Shown here piece after piece: positions 54,732-64,000 of a stretch of 64,000 nucleotides of DNA; positions within the stretch are counted from its first letter, which is position 1; each line of letters starts with the position of its first letter. Source of the stretch: JAZKBN01 sp040388605 (lineage in GTDB: Bacteria > Bacteroidota > Bacteroidia > Cytophagales > Flexibacteraceae); assembly GCA_040388605.1 (NCBI GenBank), contig JAZKBN010000012.1, positions 110,058 to 174,057 of the forward strand, written 5' to 3'. The position numbers and the translations under genes were made by a program. Under the pieces are notes generated by a model. It was not told where the DNA came from and did not search any database. It was given only the letters and a program-made list of their open reading frames with translations.

Positions 54732-56499
54732 AAATATGTTTGTAAGGTAATACTATTATGAATGCTGCGCCTTTTCCGGGTTCACTCTTAGCGGTTATGT
54801 ACCCGTTATGGTGCTCTACAATCTTTTTACAGATTGCAAGACCAATGCCGGTACCTTCAAATTCGTTTTTTCCGTGAAGTCTTTGAAAGATTGTGAATAT
54901 TTTATCGATGTATTTATCGTCGAATCCTATACCGTTATCTCTTACCGTGATTTCGCAAAAATAACCATTTTTCTCCTTGGCTAATGTAGGGTAGGCGAAA
55001 GTATTTTCAAGTCTTTTCCCGATGATGGAAATTTGTGGATTGGCATCAGGGTTTGAGAACTTTATGGCATTGCTTATCAGGTTTTGAAACAGCTGGTGCA
55101 TGTGCGAAGGTATGGCCTCCAGCACCGGCATGCCCCTGAATTCAACACTTACATTGCGCTCTTTAATTATGAGATCAAAATCATGTAAGAGGTCCTGCAC
55201 AATACGGTGCAGATCTGTACTTACAAATGGTTCATTTATGCGGCCAATCCTGCTGAAGTTCAGTATATCGTTAATCAGGTTTTGCATTCGCTGGGCCGAA
55301 GCCAGCATTTTCTCAAGGTATCCTTTGCCTTTTTCAGTCAGCTCTGCGGCATTTTGCTCTTTAAGCCTGTCTCCGAAAGCGCGAATTTTCCGAAGTGGTT
55401 CCTGCATATCGTGGCTGGCAACAAATGCAAACTGCTCAAGCTCCTTATTGCTTCTTTCAAGCTCTTCTATTTTAAGGCGCAATTCCTCTTCATAATTCTT
55501 AAGCTCTGTAATATCATCAAAAGTAACAGTAAAGCCATCTTCAAGCTTAACTGCAGATACGTGCAGCCAATTGCTTTTTTTGCCCGGCTTAATAAGTTCA
55601 AATTCCATTACCGGCTGAACCTGCCCGTCTGCAACTTTTTCAAATTTTTCAAACATACCCGCTGCTTCAAGCGCAGGCAACTCTTTTAACATGCGCTTAC
55701 CATTCAGCGAGCTGCTGTCAAGGGAAAAAAGATCTCCTGTTTTCCTGTTTGCGAGTGTCCATTCAAAGTCCTTAATTTTTCCGCCTTCACCCCTTACAGT
55801 TCTGAATGCCATTATACTGCTCTGCGAACTGTTCAGAATTCCGCTTAGCAGGTTCTCGCTCTTTATACGGAGCCTGAAATCGCGGCTTAGCAGGCTGTAT
55901 GCCACTATACCTAATGCGGTACATAGCAGCATAAAAATCCAAATCAGCAGTTTAACATTGTTTGTGCTTGCTTCAACTTCTGCGTTTCTCTCAACAAGGA
56001 GCCCTTTTTCCGTTTCAGCCATTACAGCAATAACGGACCTGATACTATCCATACGGGCTTTGCCGTTTACAATAAAAGGTTGCACGCTATCCAGCTCGGT
56101 ACCCTTTCTGGCAAAGGTTACCATGCTGTTCATTATTTCGAGCCTGCTTTTAGATATCCTTTTAAGTAAGGACAGTCTTAGAAACTGGTCCTTATTATCG
56201 GTTACGAGGCTGTCAAGTACAGCAATATCATAGGGAATACGGTCCTGTGAATCATCGAAGGGTTTTAGAAAGGGCTCCTGCCTTGAGAGCATATAACCGC
56301 GTACACCGGTTTCAGCGTCTTTCATATCGCTGCCCAGCCTTTCAAGGGCAATAATAACTTCAAAAGTATGGCGAACCCAATGATCGCTGTCGCGGGTTTT
56401 GTCTACAATTTTGAGCGAGGCCATAAATACCAATACCATGCTCAGCATTGATACAGAGAACCAAACAAGCATGTTACGGTTAAACCCGGAATCGCGCAT
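54724..56499 (-). CDS. CHASE3 sensor histidine kinase
   Basis: 591 residues. TM1 (about 10-30), a CHASE3-type periplasmic helical domain (ERLGSDMKDAETGVRGYMLSR) and TM2 (about 183-205) are followed by a PAS domain (about 215-335), a HisKA dimerisation box with the phospho-His in FVASHDMQEPLRKI (about residue 363) and HATPase_c boxes (NLISNAIKFS, DNGIGFD, GTGIGLAICKKI). It has no receiver. Bacteriophytochrome-like kinases share this core with the Rcp1-type partner found next door. The signal is unknown. Confidence 0.9.
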   Translation of the reverse strand: MRDSGFNRNMLVWFSVSMLSMVLVFMASLKIVDKTRDSDHWVRHTFEVIIALERLGSDMKDAETGVRGYMLSRQEPFLKPFDDSQDRIPYDIAVLDSLVTDNKDQFLRLSLLKRISKSRLEIMNSMVTFARKGTELDSVQPFIVNGKARMDSIRSVIAVMAETEKGLLVERNAEVEASTNNVKLLIWIFMLLCTALGIVAYSLLSRDFRLRIKSENLLSGILNSSQSSIMAFRTVRGEGGKIKDFEWTLANRKTGDLFSLDSSSLNGKRMLKELPALEAAGMFEKFEKVADGQVQPVMEFELIKPGKKSNWLHVSAVKLEDGFTVTFDDITELKNYEEELRLKIEELERSNKELEQFAFVASHDMQEPLRKIRAFGDRLKEQNAAELTEKGKGYLEKMLASAQRMQNLINDILNFSRIGRINEPFVSTDLHRIVQDLLHDFDLIIKERNVSVEFRGMPVLEAIPSHMHQLFQNLISNAIKFSNPDANPQISIIGKRLENTFAYPTLAKEKNGYFCEITVRDNGIGFDDKYIDKIFTIFQRLHGKNEFEGTGIGLAICKKIVEHHNGYITAKSEPGKGAAFIIVLPYKHIYG

Positions 56500-56614
56500 A
56501 AATTGAATAATGGTTAAAGGCCTTTAGTTATACCCGGTTGAGGAGGTATTTACAAAGAAAACGATTCTGAATTACATTCTCGCGCATTTGCAAATATTAT
56601 TCCTGAACGGGTGC

Positions 56615-57796
56615 TTATTCAATGCTCACCTTGAAAACATAGTCAAACTCGGTAATGCCCGGTTCGAACCTGCCGTTTTTAAGCCCGGTTTGCCTGCGAA
56701 GTAATATTCTTAATGTACCCTTTCCGGTTCTGCTGCCTGTAATAATTTCAGTTTCCAGGCCCAGCGGCAGCGGCGGCGCTTCTGAATCTTTATCTGTAAT
56801 TTTCACTGTCATATCTAAGGCCTGTGAAGCAGAAATTACAGTGCCTGCACCGGGAATTTTAATATTGCCTGTATCCGAATCGCTAACCGGGAGCGCTTGG
56901 TAGAAAAACAGGTAGTTATTGCGGTTTTGCCTGATGCCTGCAGTTAAATCAAGGTCAGGCTCTTTTGTGGAATCAGTTAATGTTAATGTGCCGATGTACC
57001 TGGTGTTTGGCTTTAAGGTAAGCTTGGCGTTCGAAGTATCGGGCGCTATGTTATCATTAATATCGGGCCTGCGCAGATAGGCTGTTACTTTATCAGAGGC
57101 ATTAGCGGCATTTACAAGGCTGTATGTGATACGTGTTATGAAGTCTTTTTTTATAACTACAGTAAAGCTGTAATCAAAATCTGTGCTTCCGGGGTCGTAG
57201 CGGCTGTTTTTAACCCCGGGCTGGTGCCTGAGCAATACACGCAGGTTTCCGACGCCTGACCTGCCTTCTGTAGTAATAATTGTTTCCAGGCCCAGCGGCA
57301 AAGGGGGTGAACCTTTGTCAAAATCTGTTCGCTGAACACGCATGCCCAATGTTGAAGATAAAGGTACCGATGTTGCTGAACCCGGGATCTTAATTCTTGA
57401 AGTATCTGTTGCATTAACAGGTAGGGGTTGGTAAAACACAAGATGCTCTGTACCACGTTTCCTGATGGTGTCGCTTATATTTTCATTGGGGGTACCGCCG
57501 CCGGTTAGAATAAGCTCACCGCGGTAAGCAGTATTTGCCTTTAAGAAAAGGGTATCTTTTGAATGGTCGGGCGGGGTTAAATCTTCGGGATCATTACGCT
57601 TTATGGTTGCAATTACCACATCTGTAGAGTCGCCAATATTGGTGAGCTTCATTTGAATGGTCTGCATAAATTCATTATCAACCGCATTGGGGTTGGCAAT
57701 ATCTTCATCGTTGCAGGCAGTAAAGCCTAAAACCAAGAGCATTGCTATTGCAGGCAACCAAAATGCGCTAAAGTAATTTGTCTTAATTGTTTTCAT
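56615..57796 (-). CDS. lipoprotein with internal duplication, partner of the TonB receptor
   Basis: 393 residues. A lipoprotein signal ends LVLGFTACNDED (Cys about 28). Two similar halves (about 45-205 and 215-393) share TxYxGxLxLT, LVFYQPLPV / LFFYQALPV, RIKIPGSAT / NIKIPGAGT and SPPLPLGLET / APPLPLGLET. The repeats look like Ig-type beta domains. No enzyme motif is seen. The gene is 37 bp after the TonB receptor stop on the same strand and is probably a surface or periplasmic partner in the same uptake system. Confidence 0.8.
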   Translation of the reverse strand: MKTIKTNYFSAFWLPAIAMLLVLGFTACNDEDIANPNAVDNEFMQTIQMKLTNIGDSTDVVIATIKRNDPEDLTPPDHSKDTLFLKANTAYRGELILTGGGTPNENISDTIRKRGTEHLVFYQPLPVNATDTSRIKIPGSATSVPLSSTLGMRVQRTDFDKGSPPLPLGLETIITTEGRSGVGNLRVLLRHQPGVKNSRYDPGSTDFDYSFTVVIKKDFITRITYSLVNAANASDKVTAYLRRPDINDNIAPDTSNAKLTLKPNTRYIGTLTLTDSTKEPDLDLTAGIRQNRNNYLFFYQALPVSDSDTGNIKIPGAGTVISASQALDMTVKITDKDSEAPPLPLGLETEIITGSRTGKGTLRILLRRQTGLKNGRFEPGITEFDYVFKVSIE

Positions 57797-57833
57797 ATTC
57801 GGGTTATCTGAAACTTGAATTTGTGATTAGCTA

Positions 57834-60242
57834 TTAACCTGTTATGCTTTCCTGTTTTGGTTTTTTAACGTAAAAGGTTAAGGCCAGCGTAATTATATAG
57901 CTGCTTCCAATATCATCTGCAAAATAGCGGAACCTGTTTTGGTAGTCTCTGTATGCGCGATTCAACAGGTTATTTGCCTTGAAGCTTAGTATTGACTTTA
58001 CTGAATTACCCGGCTTAAATTCACCTGATAACTTCATATAAAGGAGATTATATGCCGCGGGGCTTGCCGCATAATCGCTGTTGGCGGGTACTCGCATTTG
58101 CTTTGCAACAAACATGCTCCCGGCACTTAACTCGGCAGGTATTTGCCTGCCTGCTGCATTAACTTTTTTTCCAAAATTATGGCGAAAAGTTAAGCCAAAA
58201 TCAAGCCTGTTTGCAGGAACAAGATTCATAGGTTGAGAAGCGCTGAGATTATCTGCCATTATGAGCGCAGGTTTTGCGTAAACAGAAAGCCCCGGTGTAA
58301 ATGCGTAATTTATAAAGGCGTCGAAACCGGTAAAAGCGGCATTGCATTGGCTGTAAGCAAATTCAGGAAATGTTCCCCTGATTGTCTGCCTTGTGTTCAG
58401 GGTAGGCCGAAGCCATATATAGCCGTTAAAGTTATTGTACCAAATGCTTGCCTCTGCAGTAAACTCAGCGCCGTGGTAATCAATATCAAGGCTTAGGCTG
58501 CGTACCTTTTCAGTGCTTAAATTCGGGTTCCCTACATCGTAGCTTGCAGCGCTTTGGTGAATTCCGTTACTGTAAAGCTCATTTATTGCCGGCGGACGCC
58601 ATGCCGTTCCAACATTCAGTGTTGCCAAAAACGCATCTGAAAATTTATATTGCATACCAAGGCTTGCGCTCACATTGCTGTAGGTATGCGTAGGCTTTAA
58701 AAGCGGGCTGTTGGCGTTTCCTAAAATTTGGTACATAAAAGCCCGCTGCCACCTGTAATCTGCCCGAACGCCGGCCTCCAGTAACAGATTCTCGTTAATA
58801 TGCATGCGTTCAATGGCATAAGCGCCTGCGCCGTAAGTTCTGAAATTTGGAATAAAGAAGCGGCCGTCCCATTTATTGCCTTGGGTGGCAAGATTTATTC
58901 CTGCGCTGCCGTGCAGGCGTGTAAGGGGGTCCTGCTTATAATTCAGATCAAGTGAATTTGTAGCTATGCTTAGCCAAAGCGCAGGCTTAAGGGTTCCGTT
59001 TAAAGGAATGTAGTCAAATTCCTGCCGGGTATTTTGCTGAAAAGCGTAAACGGCCTCAAGGCTGCCGGTGGCCGGGTTGCCAAAAAGCCTTGCCTTAGCG
59101 AAGTTATGCATCACCTGTTGGTAGGGCCTGCCTATTGTATAGCTGAAACGGTCTGGCGTTAATGGTTTATTTGCACGCAAAGCCAAGTCTAAATCTTCAG
59201 TACTGCCAATATGTGATGCGGAAAGAATGCCGAGGTCAGAGTTAAATAAACTGTAATAAAGCTCAGCACCCATTCCCTTGTTGCTGTATTCTGCCAAAGC
59301 TGAAAAATCACCTTCCCGCATTGCTGTATTATCGAGGTAATACCTGGCTGCCCTGAGGTTACCGGCACGCTTAAAAGTACCTTGCATCCTTATTTTTAAA
59401 CCTTCAGTAATACCTGTAAATACATGATCGGCAAAAGCTGTTGCAGATACTCCCCTGCCATTGCTGTTGCCCGACATGCTGATTCCTGCCTTATTTCCTG
59501 AAATTTTAGCAGGTTCAGATAATATAACCCCGCCCATTGCTTCAGCGCCATAAGCAATTCCGGCTGTACCCTTTAATACACTTGTTTCACCTGTATTCGG
59601 GTCTAACTCGGGTGCATGTTCATTGCCCCATTGTTGTGCCTCAAGCTTTACCCCGTTGTTCATAATGTAAATTCGGTTCCCGCTCTGGCCCCTGATTACA
59701 GGCTTTTGTATGGTGCCGCCGGTCTGGTAAACTGTTATGCCCGGTATTTCTTTCAGTGATTCTCCCAAAGTTTCCCCGGGCGAGGTTTTTCCAACTTTGG
59801 CAGCATTAAAAAGCGTTTGCCTCCTTTTAGAGTTGCCCGATGGGTCAGCATGTATTTCAACCTCGTCAAGGTGTTTTTCAACACGCTCAACATATATATT
59901 ATGAAAACCGTTACTGTTCGGCCCGCTAATCAGTACTTTTTCATGAACCGGCTTAATGTTGCTGTTCTTAATAATTATAACATAATCTTCCGGGTAAATT
60001 TTAAATACGATTTTTGAACCGCTAAAGTTGTTTATCACGGTATCGGCCACTGTTTCCCCGCCCTTATTCACCAGTTTTACTGATGTTCCGGCGCTTAGAT
60101 AAAACTCTTCCCCGGAACCTTTTTCTTTAAAACGGAATTCAAAAGGTAACTTTTCCTTCCCGGGAAAATGTTGAGCCAGAATAGTCCCGGGATGCACAAA
60201 CGCCGATGCAAAGCAAAGAAAAAGCCCTAAAGTCTTTAACAT
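57834..60242 (-). CDS. TonB-dependent receptor, probably metal or metallophore uptake
   Basis: 802 residues. A signal peptide ends GTILAQ. Residues about 30-125 are an accessory beta domain. The plug (GETLGESLKEIPGITV, KPVIRGQSGNRIYIMNNGVKLEAQQWGNEHAPELD, VLKGTAGIAYGAEAMGGVI) is of the branch found in CirA- and ZnuD-like metal receptors; the QQWGNEHA loop is characteristic. The barrel ends SYIITLALTFYVK. The 7-1-7 palindrome at 60261-60275 sits 19 bp upstream of the start and could be the operator of a Fur/Zur-type repressor. Zinc or another metal is a hypothesis. Confidence 0.87.
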   Translation of the reverse strand: MLKTLGLFLCFASAFVHPGTILAQHFPGKEKLPFEFRFKEKGSGEEFYLSAGTSVKLVNKGGETVADTVINNFSGSKIVFKIYPEDYVIIIKNSNIKPVHEKVLISGPNSNGFHNIYVERVEKHLDEVEIHADPSGNSKRRQTLFNAAKVGKTSPGETLGESLKEIPGITVYQTGGTIQKPVIRGQSGNRIYIMNNGVKLEAQQWGNEHAPELDPNTGETSVLKGTAGIAYGAEAMGGVILSEPAKISGNKAGISMSGNSNGRGVSATAFADHVFTGITEGLKIRMQGTFKRAGNLRAARYYLDNTAMREGDFSALAEYSNKGMGAELYYSLFNSDLGILSASHIGSTEDLDLALRANKPLTPDRFSYTIGRPYQQVMHNFAKARLFGNPATGSLEAVYAFQQNTRQEFDYIPLNGTLKPALWLSIATNSLDLNYKQDPLTRLHGSAGINLATQGNKWDGRFFIPNFRTYGAGAYAIERMHINENLLLEAGVRADYRWQRAFMYQILGNANSPLLKPTHTYSNVSASLGMQYKFSDAFLATLNVGTAWRPPAINELYSNGIHQSAASYDVGNPNLSTEKVRSLSLDIDYHGAEFTAEASIWYNNFNGYIWLRPTLNTRQTIRGTFPEFAYSQCNAAFTGFDAFINYAFTPGLSVYAKPALIMADNLSASQPMNLVPANRLDFGLTFRHNFGKKVNAAGRQIPAELSAGSMFVAKQMRVPANSDYAASPAAYNLLYMKLSGEFKPGNSVKSILSFKANNLLNRAYRDYQNRFRYFADDIGSSYIITLALTFYVKKPKQESITG

Positions 60243-60260
60243 GAACGCAAGTTATACAAA

Positions 60261-60275
60261 TGCAACAATGTTGCA
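60261..60275 (-). promoter_or_regulatory. Fur/Zur-like operator candidate
   Basis: tgcaacaatgttgca is a perfect 7-1-7 inverted repeat, 19 bp upstream of the TonB receptor start codon. The geometry is typical of Fur-family sites, and the position would block transcription or translation start. Confidence 0.5.
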
Positions 60276-60499
60276 AAAAGAAATTCTAAGTTTTATAGCT
60301 GTACTCCCGGTTTGTTCTTTAGTGCGAACACATTAACTTAGCGTTTTATAAGAAAATCAATCACTTATCTAATTTCCCATGTTGGGATTTGTTCCCGAAA
60401 AGGGCCTGTATTTGTTAACTTTTCAATGTTTTTTTTATTAAATATTAATAGGCCCTTATATTTATATGCTTACTGCCAACCAAACCAATTAGCCGAAAC

Positions 60500-61639
60500 A
60501 TGAAAATAGACCAAATAGTAATTTCGCCCGAAGGGGTATCTGAATCGCTGACTGACCGCATTACAGATAAGTCAAAAGCTTCACTGGTTTTGGCTTTTTC
60601 TGACCGCAGCCTGATTAGCGAAAAAGGCTGGTACAGCACCTTGCATAAGCTATACCCTTCGGCCCGCATTATATCCTGCACAACAAGCGGCGATATTGCC
60701 GATGTACATCTTTCCGAAGATCGCATTGTGGCCACCGCTATTGAAACCGAAAGCAGCCACATTCACGTATATAACACACGTTGTTCCGGGGGCGCTGAAA
60801 CCGGTGTTGTTGCTGCTAAACTTGCTGAACAGACCGATATTGCAGGCCTTCGCCATGTATTCCTGATTTCTGACGGGCAATTGGTAAACGGTACCGACCT
60901 TATTGAAGCTTTCAATAATAAAATGCCGGCTTCTGTTTCAGTAAGCGGCGGCCTTGCCGGCGATGCCGCGCGTTTCCAAAAAACCCTAGTCGGAATAGAT
61001 GATGATATTGCTGAGGGTAATATTGCAGCCATTTGTTTTTACGGCGAAAACCTGAATATAGGCTTGGGAACAAAAGGAGGCTGGGATACCTTCGGGCCCG
61101 AAAGAATTATCACCAAATCGGAAAACAACCTGCTGTATGAGCTTGACGGCAAAAACGCCCTTGAGCTTTACAAAACATACCTTGGCGATAAGGCAAAAGA
61201 TTTGCCCGGCGCTGCCCTGCTTTTCCCGTTGCGCATAACCACAGCCGATGGTAAACCATCATTGGTTCGTACAATACTAAATATAAACGAAGCTGACCAA
61301 AGCATGGTTTTCGCCGGTGATATGCCGGTAGGAAGTCGTGCCCAGCTGATGAAAGCAAATTTCGATAAGCTCATAGACGGCGCAGGTGAAGCTGCAGAGC
61401 TAACCCAAGCCAAAGGCGGCAACAGCCCTGAGCTTGCTTTACTTGTAAGCTGCGTGGGCCGTAAACTGGTATTAGGCCAGCGTACAGAAGAAGAGCTTGA
61501 TGCTGTAAGGGAGATTCTTGGCGAAGAAACTGTTTTGGCCGGATTCTATTCCTACGGCGAGCTTTGCTCATCAGGCAACGATAACCGATCCGATTTACAT
61601 AACCAGACAATGACAATTACTACGATTTCCGAATCATGA
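60500..61639 (+). CDS. FIST-domain sensor protein (NosP-like candidate)
   Basis: 379 residues without signal or TM: FIST N domain (about 25-205, ASLVLAFSDRSLI, CTTSGDIAD, GGLAGDAARFQKT) and FIST C domain (about 215-360, NALELYKTYLGD, FYSYGELCS at the end). FIST proteins bind small ligands; the NosP group binds haem and nitric oxide and controls a neighbouring hybrid kinase. Its TGA overlaps the ATG of such a kinase (ATGA), which is the strongest hint for this role. I cannot point to the haem-binding His with certainty. Confidence 0.85.
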   Translation: MKIDQIVISPEGVSESLTDRITDKSKASLVLAFSDRSLISEKGWYSTLHKLYPSARIISCTTSGDIADVHLSEDRIVATAIETESSHIHVYNTRCSGGAETGVVAAKLAEQTDIAGLRHVFLISDGQLVNGTDLIEAFNNKMPASVSVSGGLAGDAARFQKTLVGIDDDIAEGNIAAICFYGENLNIGLGTKGGWDTFGPERIITKSENNLLYELDGKNALELYKTYLGDKAKDLPGAALLFPLRITTADGKPSLVRTILNINEADQSMVFAGDMPVGSRAQLMKANFDKLIDGAGEAAELTQAKGGNSPELALLVSCVGRKLVLGQRTEEELDAVREILGEETVLAGFYSYGELCSSGNDNRSDLHNQTMTITTISES

Positions 61640-63948
61640 CCCAAACTGTTACTAACAGACTCCTGCAACGCCAATTAAGGAAGTTTTTTAAAAACCCGGA
61701 GGCATTGCCTGCGGAGTTCCGGGATTTTGTACGCTTTGTAAGCGATTCTTACGACCATTACGAAGAAGACCGTAAACTGCTTGAGAGAGCCATGGAGCTC
61801 AGCTCGGCCGAGCTTTTTGCCGCCAACCAAACAGTTACGGAAACTTCTGAATATCAAAAACGCATCCTGCTTAAAATCAGCGAGATGCTTGAAGAAATAA
61901 GCCAATGCGATAAATCAAAAAAACTATCGGCTGATGAAAACCCGGCATTCCTGGTTAGTATGCTCGCAGAGCAGATTGAGCTAATAAAGTCTGCCCAGGA
62001 AAAACTGAGAGCCAGTGAAAACTCCCTGCTCGAAGCCCAGGAAATTGCCGGCCTCGGCAGTTGGGAAGTTGATTTGCTTGAAAATAAAGCTTCATGGAGC
62101 CGGCAGGTTTATAAGCAATATGGCAGAAGTGCAGATTTATCTGCACCAATGAATGATGAATATTACAGCCTTTTGCACCCCGAAGATGTTGATGCGCTAA
62201 AGCAATGTATGCTTGAAGCAGCTGAAAAAGGGGAATGTGCTTTAGAGCAACGCGTAATACACAGCGACGGCAGCATTCGTTACCTGACCAACACAGTTCG
62301 TACTGTCTATGCAGAGGATGGCAGCATTAAAGGCTTTTACGGCACATCACATGATATAACACATCGCAGGCAGGCAGAAGAACGCATTCGCAACAGCGAG
62401 GCAAACCTGAATGCGCTGATTGAAAACACCATTGATACAGCATGGTCGGTAGATTTGAATTTGCAGCTGATAATTTGCAATTCAGCCTATAAGGATGCCA
62501 TTGCAGCTCAAACAGGTAAGGAGCCTCAAACAGGAGAAGCAGTTAATTTCGATGCCTATCCCGAGGAATTCAGAGGCGATTGGGTGGCCTATTACGAACG
62601 CGCCATTGCCGGGGAGCGCTTCACTACCGAAACCCCTATGCTCATTGAAGGTGAAATTATTCCTTTCGAGCATTCCTTTAACCCAATTATCGACATAAGC
62701 GATAAAGTTGTAGGCGTTGCCGTATTCGGCCGTAACATACAGGAACGCAAGCTTGCTGAAACCGAGCTTGTTGAGGCAAAAGACAAAGCTGAGAATGCCG
62801 CAATGGCCAAGGCGCAGTTCCTGAGCACCATGAGCCATGAGATCAGGACTCCCATGAATGCCGTTATCGGCATTACCCACCTCCTCCTGCAGGATGAACC
62901 CAAGCCTGAGCAAATGGAGAACCTTAAAACACTCCGTTTCAGTGCCGAAAACCTGCTTGTACTGATTAACGACATTCTTGACTTCAGTAAAATTGAAGCC
63001 GGTAAAATAGATTTCGAAGAGGTTGACTTCAGCCTCAGCGAATTACTCAGCGGCATACGGCATTCATTTGCTTATAAAGCTGAAGAAAAACACATTCGCC
63101 TGAGAATCAGGAAAGAAGAAGACATACCTGATGTGTTGGTTGGCGACCCGACCCGCCTTGCACAGGTGCTTACCAATTTGGTAGGCAATGCTGTAAAGTT
63201 TACCGAAAAAGGCAGCATTACCCTCGATATTGAGCTTAACAAGCGCGACGATAAGCAAATAACCCTCGATTTTATTATTGAAGATACCGGCATCGGTATT
63301 CCTCAGGATAAAATAGATACCATCTTCGACCGGTTCACGCAGGCAGGCGCTAACACCACCCGTAAATACGGCGGAACAGGTCTTGGGCTTTCAATTGTTA
63401 AGCGCCTCGTCGAAATGCAGGGAAGCAGCGTTCACCTGGAAAGCATTGAAGGCAAAGGCTCGAAGTTCAGCTTTTCACTTACCTTCAGGCACAGCAGCCG
63501 GTCGTCGGTTCGCAACCGCAGCTACCAGAATTTGGGTACCTTCAAGAGCCTGAAAGGGGTTAACCTTTTGCTTGTGGAAGATAATCCTATAAATGTTATG
63601 GTGGCCCGCCAGTTCCTCAACAAATGGGACATTTCAGTTGACTATGCAGAAAACGGCCGAATTGCCGTTGAAAAAATACAGGCAAAAGACTACGATGTAG
63701 TACTTATGGATCTGCAAATGCCTGAAATGGACGGTTATACCGCAAGCCGGCTCATCAGGGAATTGCCTGATGAGAAGTATAAAAAACTGCCCATTATAGC
63801 CCTTACCGCTTCTGCTATGCTTGAAGTACAGGACCAGGTATTTAAAACCGGAATGACAGATTATGTTACCAAGCCTTTTAACCCATCTGACCTGTATAAC
63901 AAAATAGCCATGCATACCCAAGGACTTGAAGAAGAGGAAATGGTATAA
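61636..63948 (+). CDS. hybrid PAS-PAS histidine kinase with receiver domain
   Basis: 770 residues, cytoplasmic. An N-terminal coiled coil (1-125) is followed by PAS-1 (about 135-250; AGLGSWEVDLLENKASWS), PAS-2 (about 260-375), HisKA with STMSHEIRTPMNAVIG (His about 400), HATPase_c (NLVGNAVKFTEKG, DTGIGIPQDKID, GGTGLGLSIVKRLVE) and a receiver domain near the C-terminus (about 640-765; VEDNPINVMVARQFL, VLMDLQMPEMDG). It overlaps the FIST gene by four bases. Signalling would run from FIST protein to kinase; the output regulator is not in the window. Confidence 0.92.
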   Translation: MTQTVTNRLLQRQLRKFFKNPEALPAEFRDFVRFVSDSYDHYEEDRKLLERAMELSSAELFAANQTVTETSEYQKRILLKISEMLEEISQCDKSKKLSADENPAFLVSMLAEQIELIKSAQEKLRASENSLLEAQEIAGLGSWEVDLLENKASWSRQVYKQYGRSADLSAPMNDEYYSLLHPEDVDALKQCMLEAAEKGECALEQRVIHSDGSIRYLTNTVRTVYAEDGSIKGFYGTSHDITHRRQAEERIRNSEANLNALIENTIDTAWSVDLNLQLIICNSAYKDAIAAQTGKEPQTGEAVNFDAYPEEFRGDWVAYYERAIAGERFTTETPMLIEGEIIPFEHSFNPIIDISDKVVGVAVFGRNIQERKLAETELVEAKDKAENAAMAKAQFLSTMSHEIRTPMNAVIGITHLLLQDEPKPEQMENLKTLRFSAENLLVLINDILDFSKIEAGKIDFEEVDFSLSELLSGIRHSFAYKAEEKHIRLRIRKEEDIPDVLVGDPTRLAQVLTNLVGNAVKFTEKGSITLDIELNKRDDKQITLDFIIEDTGIGIPQDKIDTIFDRFTQAGANTTRKYGGTGLGLSIVKRLVEMQGSSVHLESIEGKGSKFSFSLTFRHSSRSSVRNRSYQNLGTFKSLKGVNLLLVEDNPINVMVARQFLNKWDISVDYAENGRIAVEKIQAKDYDVVLMDLQMPEMDGYTASRLIRELPDEKYKKLPIIALTASAMLEVQDQVFKTGMTDYVTKPFNPSDLYNKIAMHTQGLEEEEMV

Positions 63949-64000
63949 GCTGTAACTCTCCCAAGTTACGTATGCTATTTGAGTTCATTTAGGATTTTGG

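Overview
The window comes from a bacterium of the phylum Bacteroidota, most likely a Sphingobacteriia- or Chitinophagia-type gliding relative. The evidence is a PorX regulator, five secreted proteins with type IX secretion (T9SS) C-terminal signals, carboxypeptidase-type TonB receptors, the ftsX-DUF3098-uppP-truB gene order, -7 boxes of the form TAnnTTTG, and an absence of Shine-Dalgarno sequences. The sequence is a scaffold. It has two 10-N gaps (5092-5101 and 49180-49189), and the coding frame changes across both.

Region 1-7384 is a minus-strand cluster with an unassigned job. It encodes an alpha/beta esterase, a small lipoprotein, two neighbouring ATP-grasp ligases (joined badly at the first gap), a GCS2-type carboxylate-amine ligase, an M29 aminopeptidase and, at the window edge, another ATP-grasp-like protein. 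This set looks like a pathway that makes and processes a small peptide-like amide. Region 7385-17480 holds an M50 membrane protease, porX, a DUF1573 protein, a T9SS cargo protein, a TonB receptor, a DUF4199 / glycosyltransferase pair, and a degenerate tRNA-Ser-like sequence next to a strong terminator. Region 17788-28280 is mostly housekeeping: a T9SS type B protein, alaS, ftsX, DUF3098, uppP, truB and citrate synthase.

Region 28281-44205 is accessory. A divergent fragment of the 16S rRNA 3' end lies on the minus strand just beyond the end of a roughly 3,070-residue LamG/Ig-like adhesin gene. It is followed by a repeat- and palindrome-rich intergenic kilobase, a tiny membrane protein, a CotH-kinase-like T9SS protein and a TPR/HTH regulator. 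Region 44461-50638 is a heavy-metal efflux operon: a His-rich periplasmic protein, a CusA-type RND pump fused to a TolC domain, and a CusB adaptor. The pump gene is damaged by a deletion in TM4, a frameshift and an N gap.

Region 50743-63948 holds a beta-helix/NHL T9SS protein, a CHASE3 histidine kinase with its response regulator, and a lipoprotein plus TonB receptor pair behind a 7-1-7 palindrome that looks like a Fur/Zur-family operator. It ends with a FIST sensor protein that overlaps a PAS-PAS hybrid histidine kinase, an arrangement like the NosP/NahK pairs. Together the genes describe a surface-active, metal-managing cell that exports adhesins through T9SS.
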